A stretch of 29,956 nt of DNA. Origin: an uncultured Christensenella sp. GTDB lineage: Bacteria; Bacillota; Clostridia; Christensenellales; UBA1242. The position numbers and the translations under genes were made by a program. Below the pieces are notes generated by a model that did no database searches, had not been told where the DNA came from, and saw only the letters and a list, made by a program, of their open reading frames with translations. This document shows, piece by piece, positions 6,030-14,112 of the stretch. The stretch spans positions 1 to 29,956 of the forward strand of contig CASFFI010000044.1 of assembly GCA_949293925.1 (NCBI GenBank), read 5' to 3'. How positions within the stretch are numbered: the stretch's first letter is position 1; each line of letters begins with the position of its first letter.

Positions 6030-8651
6030 CTAAAATACATAGTTTGTTATTTTACCTGAATTTGTTGTTTTATCAAATGTATAAATATATTCAGAACATG
6101 TTAAAATCACTAAATTATTAGATTCTTTTATTACAAAATCGTAACCTGAATTTGTTAGTTGCGTAAATTGTTTCGTATCAGAATTAAATAAAAATATTCC
6201 ATTAATATAATTACTAGTACTATACAAACTATAAACTAAATAATTGTTTTCTAATTTATAAAAATTCCCTAATTTTGAATAATCAATATTTGTATCTGTA
6301 ATCGTATTATTAGCAGTATCTAATAATTTATATGTTGTTTGTCCATTTAATTCACTAGTATAATATATATAATTGTCAAATAATTTTATTGAAGAATAAG
6401 TGGCCGATTCTTCGGTTAAATCAATTTGTTCTGTTGAATTTAAAATAGATATTCCAACTCCAAAATTAAAATAATAAAGTTTATCATTTAAATAATACAT
6501 AGAAGTTGATTTTGAAACAAATTTATCATTTTCATATATATAACGCAAACTACCAGTACTTCCAATAAAATAAACATAATTGCTTCCTATTGAAAATCCA
6601 CTCATTTTTGCAAAATTTGTATAATTCGAAAATGGACTTGTCATATCTGATAAATTGTAAGTAGAAATAGCAGAATAATCATCAGCAGTAGTATAAAATA
6701 TTGTATAATTACCTATTGTATATGTAGTAGTTGTAGTTTCACCATAAGATTGAGAATTGTATATATAATAAAATTTTGTGTTACTAATAGTTGGCGAAAA
6801 TACATAACAACCTGAATATTTATCGCTAGATGAAGTTTTAGCTTTAAAATAATATAATCCATTTTCTTTCTTTTTGAATTCTACATTGTAATAACTACCA
6901 GAAATTGATGAATAAGTATTGTCAGTTTTGTTGTATATTTTAATACTACTATTTTGTAGAGCAAAAATATAATCATCATCAATAGTTATAAAACTTGTAG
7001 CTAAAAAAGATATTTCATTTAGGCTAAAATTAGTAAAATCAACAACTTCATAAACTTTAGTACTACCGCTGTGTCGAACATAAAATTTTCCGTTATAATC
7101 ACCTAAAAATACATAATCATAACCAACATCAGAAATTTTTTCGACTTCATATGTTGATTTATTAAATGTATATACTCCTTTATAGTTTGAACCTGAATAA
7201 CTGAAATAAATTAATGTATCTGTTTCATAAAATGGTTTATAAAATTTATTGTTTATAGAACAATAACTATTATTTTGTAAATCTATAACAAAACCATTAT
7301 AAAAAGAATTATCAGTATATACCATTAATTTATTTTCATCGAATTTATAATAAGAATCATAATAATTTGGAAGAGTATCTGAACCCTCGCTTTTAGTAAC
7401 CTTATAAATAGTATTAGATGTTAAGTCTAACTTATAATAATCAGATGATGTTCTAAATATTGCTAAAGTTTCATCTTTATATGCTAATCCTGTAATATCT
7501 TTTCCATTAGTTACATCAGTAGTATCAATAACTGATTTTGAGAAATTTAAATAATCAAACAAAACTATGTTGTTATTATTTATAACAAGCAAATTAGAGT
7601 CTTTTTCAATATAATCTACAAAATTTTGTTCATAATTAGTGATAATTACACTATTTGAAAAATCATTATTGAAGAATACATATTTGCCATTATTTTCTGA
7701 ATTTAAATAAATTAAAAAACCATATTCATTTTGTAGCTCTATAGAAATACTATTTTCGTTGTTTAATAATGCGTTAAAATCTTGATTTATTTTATCAAAA
7801 ATGGTTAGAGTATATTTATTTGTTACAGATGATTTTGAAGTGAAACAAATATAATTATCGTTTTCTATTGAATTAATAATTGAATAATCGTTTTCATAGT
7901 TATCAATTAAGGTAAATGAATTATCATCAAATTTGTAATAATAAACACCTAAACAATTAGTATTTGATGATGAAAATATAATACCTTTATCAGTTTCTAT
8001 TTTTCTGTTTGTTATTTCATAATTATCACAAATTAACTTAAATTCGTTATTTAGTTTATTATATAAATACAACTTATTGTCTGAACCTTTGTAAAAAGTT
8101 GCATTATTAACTGACAAAATTGATTCTATAGAAGTTAAATTATATTCTGATACATCAACTAAATTTTGATTGTTTGCTAGTAGATAGTTATTTAAAAATT
8201 CGATACGATTCTCTAAATAGTTGACCCTGTTTGTTAGAGTCGTGATAGTTCCGTCTATATCATTAATTTGATTTTGCAATACTTCAACTTCACTTTTTAA
8301 ATTATTGATAGTTTCATCTTTTGCTTGTGTTGAAGATTCTAATTCTTCAATCAATGTTAGTTTTTCATTTAATGTATTTTGCAAAGAATTTTTTTCACTT
8401 ATCAATAAAACAATATCATTTTTTAATTTTTCATTTTCTGCTAACTTATCAGCAATTTCGTTTTTTGCTCCTGTTAATTCTATTTTAATTGTGTTATTTT
8501 CTTCTGTTAGTGAATCTACTTTTGTTTGATTTTCTTCTGTTATTTGACCTATTTCTTCATTTTTGTGTTCATTTGCTAAATATGTACCTCCTGCGAATGC
8601 TGATACTCCAACAACTCCTAACCCTATTATTGTAGGTAAAATTTTACTCAT
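6030..8651 (-). CDS. Membrane-anchored coiled-coil stalk with propeller-like repeats; candidate adsorption protein
   Basis: The 873-aa protein starts with a hydrophobic, Gly/Ala-rich segment (residues about 5-25; signal or anchor). A long coiled coil follows (about 34-160, with many EEN and LENxI heptads). About 700 residues then consist of short repeated beta-type units in which Tyr/Phe/Asn/Asp-rich strands recur every 40-50 residues (phrases such as YKFDENKLMVYTD and KFDDNSFTLIDNY). That pattern suggests a beta-propeller or similar beta repeat. A stalk plus a repeat head is a good design for a host-binding tip protein (pIII-like role). ATG 8651 has AAAGGAG; the gene lies between another surface protein and the zot-like gene. 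The propeller reading is by eye. Confidence 0.75.
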   Translation of the reverse strand: MSKILPTIIGLGVVGVSAFAGGTYLANEHKNEEIGQITEENQTKVDSLTEENNTIKIELTGAKNEIADKLAENEKLKNDIVLLISEKNSLQNTLNEKLTLIEELESSTQAKDETINNLKSEVEVLQNQINDIDGTITTLTNRVNYLENRIEFLNNYLLANNQNLVDVSEYNLTSIESILSVNNATFYKGSDNKLYLYNKLNNEFKLICDNYEITNRKIETDKGIIFSSSNTNCLGVYYYKFDDNSFTLIDNYENDYSIINSIENDNYICFTSKSSVTNKYTLTIFDKINQDFNALLNNENSISIELQNEYGFLIYLNSENNGKYVFFNNDFSNSVIITNYEQNFVDYIEKDSNLLVINNNNIVLFDYLNFSKSVIDTTDVTNGKDITGLAYKDETLAIFRTSSDYYKLDLTSNTIYKVTKSEGSDTLPNYYDSYYKFDENKLMVYTDNSFYNGFVIDLQNNSYCSINNKFYKPFYETDTLIYFSYSGSNYKGVYTFNKSTYEVEKISDVGYDYVFLGDYNGKFYVRHSGSTKVYEVVDFTNFSLNEISFLATSFITIDDDYIFALQNSSIKIYNKTDNTYSSISGSYYNVEFKKKENGLYYFKAKTSSSDKYSGCYVFSPTISNTKFYYIYNSQSYGETTTTTYTIGNYTIFYTTADDYSAISTYNLSDMTSPFSNYTNFAKMSGFSIGSNYVYFIGSTGSLRYIYENDKFVSKSTSMYYLNDKLYYFNFGVGISILNSTEQIDLTEESATYSSIKLFDNYIYYTSELNGQTTYKLLDTANNTITDTNIDYSKLGNFYKLENNYLVYSLYSTSNYINGIFLFNSDTKQFTQLTNSGYDFVIKESNNLVILTCSEYIYTFDKTTNSGKITNYVF

Positions 8652-8663
8652 ATAATTACTCCT

Positions 8664-10349
8664 TTAAACTCCAACTATGGTACTTTTATAAAAAGTTAAA
8701 TTAATCTCTAAATATGAACAGTCTGTCCATGTTATTTTATAATTGTTATAAGATATTTGTTCAATATCATAATTTCCGTTTGTTTCAACAGTTAAATCTC
8801 TAATATCTCCATAAATAGACATTTCACCACTAGAAGATATTTCAAATTCTGCTTTAGGATAAGCTACACTTGTAGAATTAATCCTTTCGCCTGAATATAC
8901 ATTCGTTTCAGAATTATATTCTACTGTAAATGTATATACTTCTAATTTACTTAAAACACCTGAAATATTACAAACGACATTACTTAAATCTTTAATATTA
9001 AGTGATATATGTATGTAAGTAGCATTTGCCCATTTTATTGTATATATAGAGTTTTCATCTGTTATCGAATAATTTCCATCTGTAGAAATAGTGATGTCTG
9101 AAATTTTAAAATTTGTATTGTCTGATAATGATAATTTTAAAGTATCACTTGATTTAGGTATAACATTTATATTTGAAAAATCTTGAATTTGATATGTATT
9201 TTCATTTAATTCGATAGATATTTCAGTATTTATATTAGAAGTTATTTCTAAATCAATATCTTCTAAATCTGTGTAATTTATCCATTCAGCAGTTAATGTT
9301 TCATCTTTGTATGGTTTATATGTACCTATACAATTACCTATATCATGTCTATATGTTGAAATTAAAGTTCCTGATTCATTTTTCCAGCCGACTAATACAT
9401 AGTTTTCTTTAGTAGGAATAGGATAATTTAAAAGACTTTCACCACCACCAAGAGTTAATACTTTTTCATCATCTGCTAATGTTCCGCCATTCGCGTCAAA
9501 AGTTATATTGTAAATTGTAGATACTAAATGAATATCTACATTTGAATTTATTATATAGTCTGAAACTTCAACATTGTCTATAGTCCAATATTTATACTTT
9601 TCTGTTTCTAAAAATTTTATTTTAGAACCTTTTGTATAGACTTGTTTTGCTATTAATTCATTATTTTCATCATAGTATGAGGCAATACAATAATTTGAAA
9701 TATCGCCCTCACTATAATTAATGTCATCAGAATTTACATAATCAGCTACTTTTAATGAAACTTCAAATTTATTTTTATTAAAATAATAATTCCAATATTT
9801 AACAGCTTCAGCTCCTCCGTCTGTATAAATATTTAAATATGTGCTATTTGTATAAAAAGCAAATTGTAAATTTAAAGTATCAGTTATTAATTCTTCAATA
9901 TCAGAATTCAAAAATTGATAGGTATATTTTGCAATTACATAATCATCTTCATTGTATGAATATGTGCAAGGGGTATCATTTACAAATACAGCATAATTAG
10001 TTTTGTTAGTTAAACCTTTATCTAAAATTTCATCTATTGTTATTGAAGCTGAATATCTAGAATCTGATTTTTTAGTTAGTTCAACATTATTAAATGAATA
10101 TACAATATTATCAACAACTTCAACTTTATTAGTTTCAAATATACCTGTTATTTCGCCTTTTATACCACCCTCAGCAGTATAATAATAATTTACTTGAATA
10201 CCAGCATAAGCAGTAAAACCAACAAATAAAACTATTAATCCTGTAATTATGATAATTCTTCCATTTTTAAATTTAAAGCAACAATAAATTAATGCAATTA
10301 TAATTATTACTATCAGAATTTTTTGTATTGTTGAATCTAGATTAAACAT
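8664..10349 (-). CDS. Membrane-anchored surface protein with Listeria-Bacteroides-type repeat
   Basis: The 561-aa protein has two N-terminal membrane segments (about 9-24 and 31-48) and a large beta-rich external part. Residues about 280-358 match the Listeria-Bacteroides/InlB-B repeat pattern: NITFDANGGT, later PIPTKENYVLVGW and ending DETLTAEW. The last 130 residues hold two related units, one with DITISTDGNYSI and TIKWANATYIHI, the other with DLTVETNGNYDI and KITWTDCSYLEI, so this part arose by duplication. The frame extends upstream, but ATG 10349 sits right behind AGGAGG, so I chose it; it overlaps the upstream gene by 8 bases. It is probably a minor virion or host-surface protein of the element. 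Confidence 0.8.
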   Translation of the reverse strand: MFNLDSTIQKILIVIIIIALIYCCFKFKNGRIIIITGLIVLFVGFTAYAGIQVNYYYTAEGGIKGEITGIFETNKVEVVDNIVYSFNNVELTKKSDSRYSASITIDEILDKGLTNKTNYAVFVNDTPCTYSYNEDDYVIAKYTYQFLNSDIEELITDTLNLQFAFYTNSTYLNIYTDGGAEAVKYWNYYFNKNKFEVSLKVADYVNSDDINYSEGDISNYCIASYYDENNELIAKQVYTKGSKIKFLETEKYKYWTIDNVEVSDYIINSNVDIHLVSTIYNITFDANGGTLADDEKVLTLGGGESLLNYPIPTKENYVLVGWKNESGTLISTYRHDIGNCIGTYKPYKDETLTAEWINYTDLEDIDLEITSNINTEISIELNENTYQIQDFSNINVIPKSSDTLKLSLSDNTNFKISDITISTDGNYSITDENSIYTIKWANATYIHISLNIKDLSNVVCNISGVLSKLEVYTFTVEYNSETNVYSGERINSTSVAYPKAEFEISSSGEMSIYGDIRDLTVETNGNYDIEQISYNNYKITWTDCSYLEINLTFYKSTIVGV

Positions 10350-11598
10350 ATAATACCTCCTGATAGTTAACATTTGTTTTAATAATTTCATTTCCTATTG
10401 TTTCGATTGTATAACACTCATAGATATTAAAGTTATTTAATCCATTATCTGATGTAAAACCTACAAAATTAATATCAATATTATTTAGTTCATCTTTATT
10501 AATACAAACGGATAAATAAAGTTTTGATGAATATTGTTCGAAATTGTTTATAAAATCTTCTTTCAATTTTAATGCGTAATTATTATCATCTACTTTTATA
10601 AAGTCAAAATCTCGCCATGTTAAATCTTTTATTGTTCTACCAACAAAATAATCATCTGTAGTTATATCGCCTGTTTCATTGTAACCAGTGTTTCCTAAAT
10701 ATGAATTAAACAAACTATCAGTCGCTTTTTGTAGATTTCCCTCATTTACTTTTACTTTTATTGAATAATATGATTTTACATCTATAGTTAGTTTTTCAGC
10801 CTTATCAATGCTACATTTCTCTGTATATTGCTTAGTATTTTCATCGTATTCATAATAGTTAAATAAATTTCCAAATTCAAATACAACCGCTTTATTTGTG
10901 CCAGCAGGCAAAGATTTAACAGATTGATATAAATTGTAAACTAGATAATTAACATCATATATGTAATATTCACTATGAAATTTGTCTTTTGTCCATATAT
11001 TATGATATATTCTAACATCTTTAGCGATTAGTGTATTGTTGTCTTTTGGTGTATCTGTTCCTTTGAATTTCATTCCATATAACTCATCACCTATTTGAAT
11101 TTTAAACACTGTATCTAAATCAATAGGATTCGTTGATTTTAATGAAGTAGAATAATCATCATAAGACATATAATTATAAAAATTAGTTCCTGTTAAGGCA
11201 CAAGAGTTTTGACAATTATAATACTCTTTTTTCCAACCTAAAATACCTGATGTTCTATCTGAATCAAGTTCACAAGTTATATCATTATGAGTAAATCCAA
11301 ATATTAACTCATCATCATATATGTATTGTAATCCTTGTGAGAAATTATCTGTTTGATTTTCATCTAACATATAATTAAATTTAACTTCAAAAGCATTATC
11401 CCACAACTCTACTTCCATAAAATAAAATTGAGTATTATCAGCGTCTTTAAGTTCTTGAATACCAACTTCAAATGTAGTAGAGATTACTTTTTCAGGAGCC
11501 ACAAAAACTATATACAAATACCATACATCAATAGCAACCATAATCGTTACAATTAATCCAATTATGACATATAAGAAATCTTTAAGTGATTTTAACAA
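10342..11598 (-). CDS. Membrane-anchored protein of the structural operon, 418 aa
   Basis: I do not recognise the family. One N-terminal membrane helix (about 8-33) is followed by a soluble part of about 380 residues rich in Asp, Asn and Tyr, with few cysteines and no clear motif. It starts at TTG 11598 behind a strong AAGGAGG and stands 15 bases after the 61-aa hydrophobic gene. It overlaps the next gene by 8 bases, so the two are translationally coupled. By position between a coat candidate and the zot-like gene it is probably a minor coat or assembly protein. Confidence 0.75.
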   Translation of the reverse strand: MLKSLKDFLYVIIGLIVTIMVAIDVWYLYIVFVAPEKVISTTFEVGIQELKDADNTQFYFMEVELWDNAFEVKFNYMLDENQTDNFSQGLQYIYDDELIFGFTHNDITCELDSDRTSGILGWKKEYYNCQNSCALTGTNFYNYMSYDDYSTSLKSTNPIDLDTVFKIQIGDELYGMKFKGTDTPKDNNTLIAKDVRIYHNIWTKDKFHSEYYIYDVNYLVYNLYQSVKSLPAGTNKAVVFEFGNLFNYYEYDENTKQYTEKCSIDKAEKLTIDVKSYYSIKVKVNEGNLQKATDSLFNSYLGNTGYNETGDITTDDYFVGRTIKDLTWRDFDFIKVDDNNYALKLKEDFINNFEQYSSKLYLSVCINKDELNNIDINFVGFTSDNGLNNFNIYECYTIETIGNEIIKTNVNYQEVLYV

Positions 11599-11613
11599 GT
11601 TTTCCTCCTTAAT

Positions 11614-11799
11614 TTAACCGATTAATCCATTCCAGCCGAACCAGTCCAAGCCACTAGCTAACCATTTTAAACATTTCGCTATGACATTGATAAACATTGC
11701 TAGCCATTCGGTTAATTTGCTAATTACACCTAACGGCCAAGTTCCAAACAGTATAATTAGCACTATTATTAATGAAATTAATATAATTTTTTTAATCAT
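11614..11799 (-). CDS. Small hydrophobic protein; candidate major coat protein
   Basis: The 61-aa product has a short basic start (MIKK), a very hydrophobic helix (about 5-22), then a Trp-rich amphipathic helix (about 25-55) ending in WFGWNG. The size and helical make-up fit filamentous phage major coat proteins (often 30-90 aa with one membrane helix), although the usual acidic N-terminal part of the mature coat is not evident. ATG 11799 overlaps the stop of the rep-like gene (ATGA) and has AAGGAGG about 11 bases upstream, a strong site expected of an abundant product. It could instead be another small membrane protein. Confidence 0.6.
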   Translation of the reverse strand: MIKKIILISLIIVLIILFGTWPLGVISKLTEWLAMFINVIAKCLKWLASGLDWFGWNGLIG

Positions 11800-12722
11800 G
11801 AACTATTTTCCTCCTTGCGATTGAATTTACTTTTAAATTCTTTATCAGAATTTATTAGTGTTTCTAAAATGTATTGATACCGTTTACTATCATCGCAAGA
11901 AAAGTTAATATAATAAATTAATCTTTCTAAATCGCCTCTTGTAAAATTAGATATCATATTAATGACAAATTTTTTTGTTAAAACCTTATTCTTATATACA
12001 AGTTTGGATTTAGAAGATAGTTCAATTAAATCAATAAATGTGTCGATGATTTCTAATGAAGTTTTTAATATTATATCTTCATAGTTATCAATATTTGAAA
12101 AATCTATAACATTATGAGCTATAAAGAAATCGTTATATCTTTTAAAGAAAATCTCTCTTTCATTAAAAGATTTAAAATTTACACTCTCACGCGTACACGC
12201 ACGCGCGCAGTTTATATTATTAACTATTTCTTTGTTAGTAATATTATTATATCTATCTAATCCTTTATATATAGAGTTATTATTTAGGGCGACATTTTGT
12301 CGTGGGGGTACGACATTTTGTCGTGGGGTAGCCTTAAAATCATTATTTTTTGTGGATAACTCTGTAGATAAGTCTTGATTTTTAGTAGATATCTGTGTGG
12401 ATTGTGTTGTGGATAATTCTTCTATAAAATGTGTTGGATTTGAATATCTTGTATAAATTACTCGTTTATTTTCTTCAAATTCAACTTTCAAATAATTCAT
12501 TTCTTTACATTTTTTAATAGACCTTTGAACACTTCTTTCATTGCATAAACAAAAATCAGCAAGATAATTATTGCTTGCGTAACAACCTGTATTATTCTCT
12601 TTTGAGCAGAGATTATCAATTTCTGTTATGATAATTTTGTCTAAAGGAGTTAATTTTGCATTGAAAAAAACTGACCTATCAATCCAGACACCTTTTAATT
12701 CATAATTTAATTCTGAACTCAT
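11796..12722 (-). CDS. Replication initiator-like protein with winged-helix N-terminus
   Basis: The 308-aa protein begins with a helix-turn-helix domain of the kind in phage replisome organisers and plasmid initiators (residues about 12-95: LTPLDKIIITEI, then NNYLADFCLCNERSVQRSIKKC). A low-complexity linker (102-180) follows, encoded by repeated DNA that looks like an origin (separate entry). A helical C-terminal domain (about 185-300) may recruit helicase or loader. I chose ATG 12722 behind AGGGGG; an upstream TTG at 12743 has no site. It opens the leftward operon after the small HTH gene and ends with TGA in an ATGA overlap with the coat candidate. No rolling-circle (HUH) motif was seen. 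Confidence 0.7.
   Translation of the reverse strand: MSSELNYELKGVWIDRSVFFNAKLTPLDKIIITEIDNLCSKENNTGCYASNNYLADFCLCNERSVQRSIKKCKEMNYLKVEFEENKRVIYTRYSNPTHFIEELSTTQSTQISTKNQDLSTELSTKNNDFKATPRQNVVPPRQNVALNNNSIYKGLDRYNNITNKEIVNNINCARACTRESVNFKSFNEREIFFKRYNDFFIAHNVIDFSNIDNYEDIILKTSLEIIDTFIDLIELSSKSKLVYKNKVLTKKFVINMISNFTRGDLERLIYYINFSCDDSKRYQYILETLINSDKEFKSKFNRKEENSS
12188..12416. other. Candidate replication origin inside the rep-like gene
   Basis: Two perfect DnaA boxes (TTATCCACA on the minus strand, 12351-12359 and 12408-12416) flank near-matches TTATCTACA (12363-12371) and CAATCCACA (about 12396-12404). Next to them stand two copies of the inverted repeat CGACATTTTGTCG followed by TGGGG (12290-12310 and 12311-12330). 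Then comes a GC-rich alternating stretch (12188-12209, GCGTACACGCACGCGCGC) that is striking in such AT-rich DNA. Together they encode the linker of the rep-like protein. Origins within rep genes are known in many Bacillota phages and plasmids. Confidence 0.65.
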
Positions 12723-12730
12723 AAAACCCC

Positions 12731-12973
12731 CTAAATTAAACAATATTCAGCATTATTGTGATAACAAATTAAATCAGCATTACAACCACAGGCAGTATGT
12801 AACTCGAAAAGTCTTAAAGCTTCCAAAATACCTTTTGAACAAAAATCTCGTACTTGATTTTTAACAATTCTTCTACAAATAAATGTTTTGTCTAGATTCA
12901 AAAATTCAGCAAGGCTTAATTGCTGATTAGTCAAAAAATTGTACCTTATCAATAGAAGCTTCAAATTATTCAT
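12731..12973 (-). CDS. Small HTH protein, first gene of the leftward operon
   Basis: The 80-aa product contains LTNQQLSLAEFLNLDKTFICRRI (about 14-36), a probable helix-turn-helix, and a Cys-rich C-terminus (HTACGCNADLIC). It starts at ATG 12973 behind AGAGGG and is the first gene after the repressor-controlled promoter at 13403-13430, with two large repeats in its leader. Its TAG stop is 9 bases from the rep-like start, whose ribosome site overlaps it. A Cro-like or early regulatory role is plausible from position; the family is not certain. Confidence 0.65.
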   Translation of the reverse strand: MNNLKLLLIRYNFLTNQQLSLAEFLNLDKTFICRRIVKNQVRDFCSKGILEALRLFELHTACGCNADLICYHNNAEYCLI

Positions 12974-12995
12974 AATCCCTCTGAAAATTTAAGGC

Positions 12996-13135
12996 CAGTT
13001 TTGAGATTCGAACTCGATTAGACCAACTCAACTGACATATAAACTTGCTTATTGCAAGCAAGTTTATCGGATAAAAAAGAATGTAAAAAGCAGAACCTTA
13101 ATTAAGGGGGATTTCATATAATTAAGGTTTTTTAA
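12996..13135. repeat. Direct repeat copy 1 with three hairpins
   Basis: About 93-95% identical to 13189-13330. It holds (a) a tRNA-like mini-fold on the minus strand (12994-13036) with a 7-bp acceptor-type stem GTCAGTT/AACTGGC and a T-arm with loop TTCGAAT; (b) a perfect 12-bp stem ATAAACTTGCTT/AAGCAAGTTTAT with loop ATTGC (13039-13067); (c) AACCTTAAT/ATTAAGGTT followed by T6 on the plus strand. It lies in the leader of the leftward operon. Confidence 0.85.
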
Positions 13136-13188
13136 ATCAACTATTTTATTTAGGGGTAAATTTTTTCAATAATTGATTTAATTTTTGT

Positions 13189-13330
13189 CAGTTTTGAGAT
13201 TCGAACTCGATTAGACCAAACTCAACTGACAAGTTAAACTTGCTTATTGCAAGCAAGTTTATCGGATAAAAAAGAATGTAAAAAGCAAAACCTTAATTAA
13301 GGGGGATTTTATATTATTAAGGTTTTTTAA
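13189..13330. repeat. Direct repeat copy 2 with three hairpins
   Basis: Same order of hairpins as copy 1. The tRNA-like stem here is GTCAGTT/AACTGAC, fully Watson-Crick, where copy 1 has a U-G pair (13187-13230); the change keeps the stem. The second hairpin is AAACTTGCTT/AAGCAAGTTT (13236-13260). Confidence 0.85.
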
Positions 13331-13402
13331 TAAATTGTTATTTTTTTAAGGAGCAACGAAACAACAATTTAAAAACTTAGAACAACTAAGTTTTAATAAT
13401 AT

Positions 13403-13430
13403 AATATACAATATTTCTTAACTTTGTCAA
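13403..13430 (-). promoter_or_regulatory. Leftward operon promoter
   Basis: On the minus strand TTGACA (13425-13430) is followed after 16 bases by TATATT (13403-13408), or after 18 by TATTAT (13401-13406). An operator-like repeat sits in the spacer, as expected of a promoter that a CI-like protein shuts off. Confidence 0.7.
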
Positions 13431-13451
13431 TTAAAAATTAAATATTTCTTA
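13410..13451. promoter_or_regulatory. Two operator-like direct repeats
   Basis: AATATTTCTTA occurs at 13410-13420 and again at 13441-13451, 31 bp apart (about three helical turns). The first overlaps the leftward promoter spacer; the second lies between that promoter and the repressor gene. They are candidate sites for the repressor encoded at 13524. Confidence 0.5.
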
Positions 13452-13523
13452 GTTTAAAATAAAAAAAATTAAAATATTTTATATTTTTAATAGATTTATT
13501 TATAATTATTTTGGGGGGGATAT

Positions 13524-13835
13524 ATGGAATTCAAACTTATTAATTATTTAGAAAAAAGAGGTTATACTCAAAAAAAAATGGCTAATGATTTAAATTTATC
13601 AACATCATTAGTTAATCAATATGTAAAAGGAAAATGTTTTCCTGATTACACGATGTTATGTAAAATCGCTGATTATTTACATGTTACAACTGATGAATTA
13701 TTGGGTAGAGATACAGATATTATTAATTTAAAAATGTTAGATGAATCTGAAAGCTATTTGATTAAAAAGATATTGCAAATGAATAAAATGCAAATTGAAA
13801 AAACAAAAGCCTATGTTATGGGCTTAACAGAATAA
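13524..13835 (+). CDS. CI-like XRE-family repressor
   Basis: The 103-aa protein has a complete Cro/CI-type helix-turn-helix: YTQKKMANDLNLSTSLVNQY, then VKGKCFPDYTMLCKIADYL and VTTDELLGR (residues about 14-63), a typical arrangement in lysogeny regulators of Bacillota elements. The C-terminal 40 residues form a probable dimerisation helix. There is no peptidase domain, so release would not be by LexA-like self-cleavage. It starts at ATG 13524 after a run of G (GGGGGGG) and is divergent to the leftward operon, whose promoter it probably represses. It is followed by the small ORF and the integrase on the same strand. Confidence 0.88.
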   Translation: MEFKLINYLEKRGYTQKKMANDLNLSTSLVNQYVKGKCFPDYTMLCKIADYLHVTTDELLGRDTDIINLKMLDESESYLIKKILQMNKMQIEKTKAYVMGLTE

Positions 13836-13909
13836 TCAGTAGAATAAAAGAAGTGAAGATTCAATATAAAATAGAATTTGAATATGTGTTTTAAAACTAG
13901 GGGAATTTG

Positions 13910-13981
13910 ATGTTTGAAGAAAGTTATATAGAAGAACTTGTTATAATGAATGAATTTTTAAAAAACAAAATGCTAATTTAA
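13910..13981 (+). CDS. Small ORF before the integrase, possibly joined to it by -1 frameshift
   Basis: The 23-codon ORF starts at ATG 13910 behind AGGGGAA and ends at TAA 13979. Its codons include an in-frame A AAA AAC heptamer (13960-13966), a classical -1 slippery sequence. After a -1 step the frame continues with protein-like sequence (NANLNHVINSNEIYQARIQG and more) without a stop straight into the integrase frame. Either the site is a programmed frameshift, or one base was lost or gained in an upstream small gene. No strong downstream stem or upstream Shine-Dalgarno-like stimulator was found. Confidence 0.4.
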   Translation: MFEESYIEELVIMNEFLKNKMLI

Positions 13982-14112
13982 ATCATGTAATTAATTCAAA
14001 TGAAATTTATCAGGCAAGAATTCAAGGAATAATTGATAAAATTAGCATTTATAAAGAACAAAAAGAAAATATAAATAAAAACAATTTGCTTCTTCCATTA
14101 GGGGAGGCAACA

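Larger units (their letters stand above)
12974..13523. other. Control region between repressor and leftward operon
   Basis: There is no gene here. From left to right it has two ~140-bp direct repeats (12996-13135 and 13189-13330), a 9-bp-stem hairpin AAAACTTAG/CTAAGTTTT (13372-13394), the leftward promoter (13403-13430), two operator-like repeats (13410-13420 and 13441-13451), and a TATAAT (13501-13506) close to the repressor start. Confidence 0.7.

Noticed and set aside
8305..8529. Plus-strand ORF of 74 aa
   Set aside because: It is antisense to the coiled-coil part of the 873-aa protein; the Ser/Phe-rich composition is typical of a shadow of Glu/Lys/Asn-rich coding DNA.
11796..11799. Use of UGA as tryptophan (Mollicutes code)
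   Set aside because: UGA is the stop of the rep-like gene in an ATGA overlap with the next start, and TGG is used for Trp throughout.
12994..13230. Two extra tRNA genes in the repeats
   Set aside because: Acceptor-type stem and T-arm are present, but there is no anticodon arm and the total is about 43 bases, so these are not functional tRNAs.
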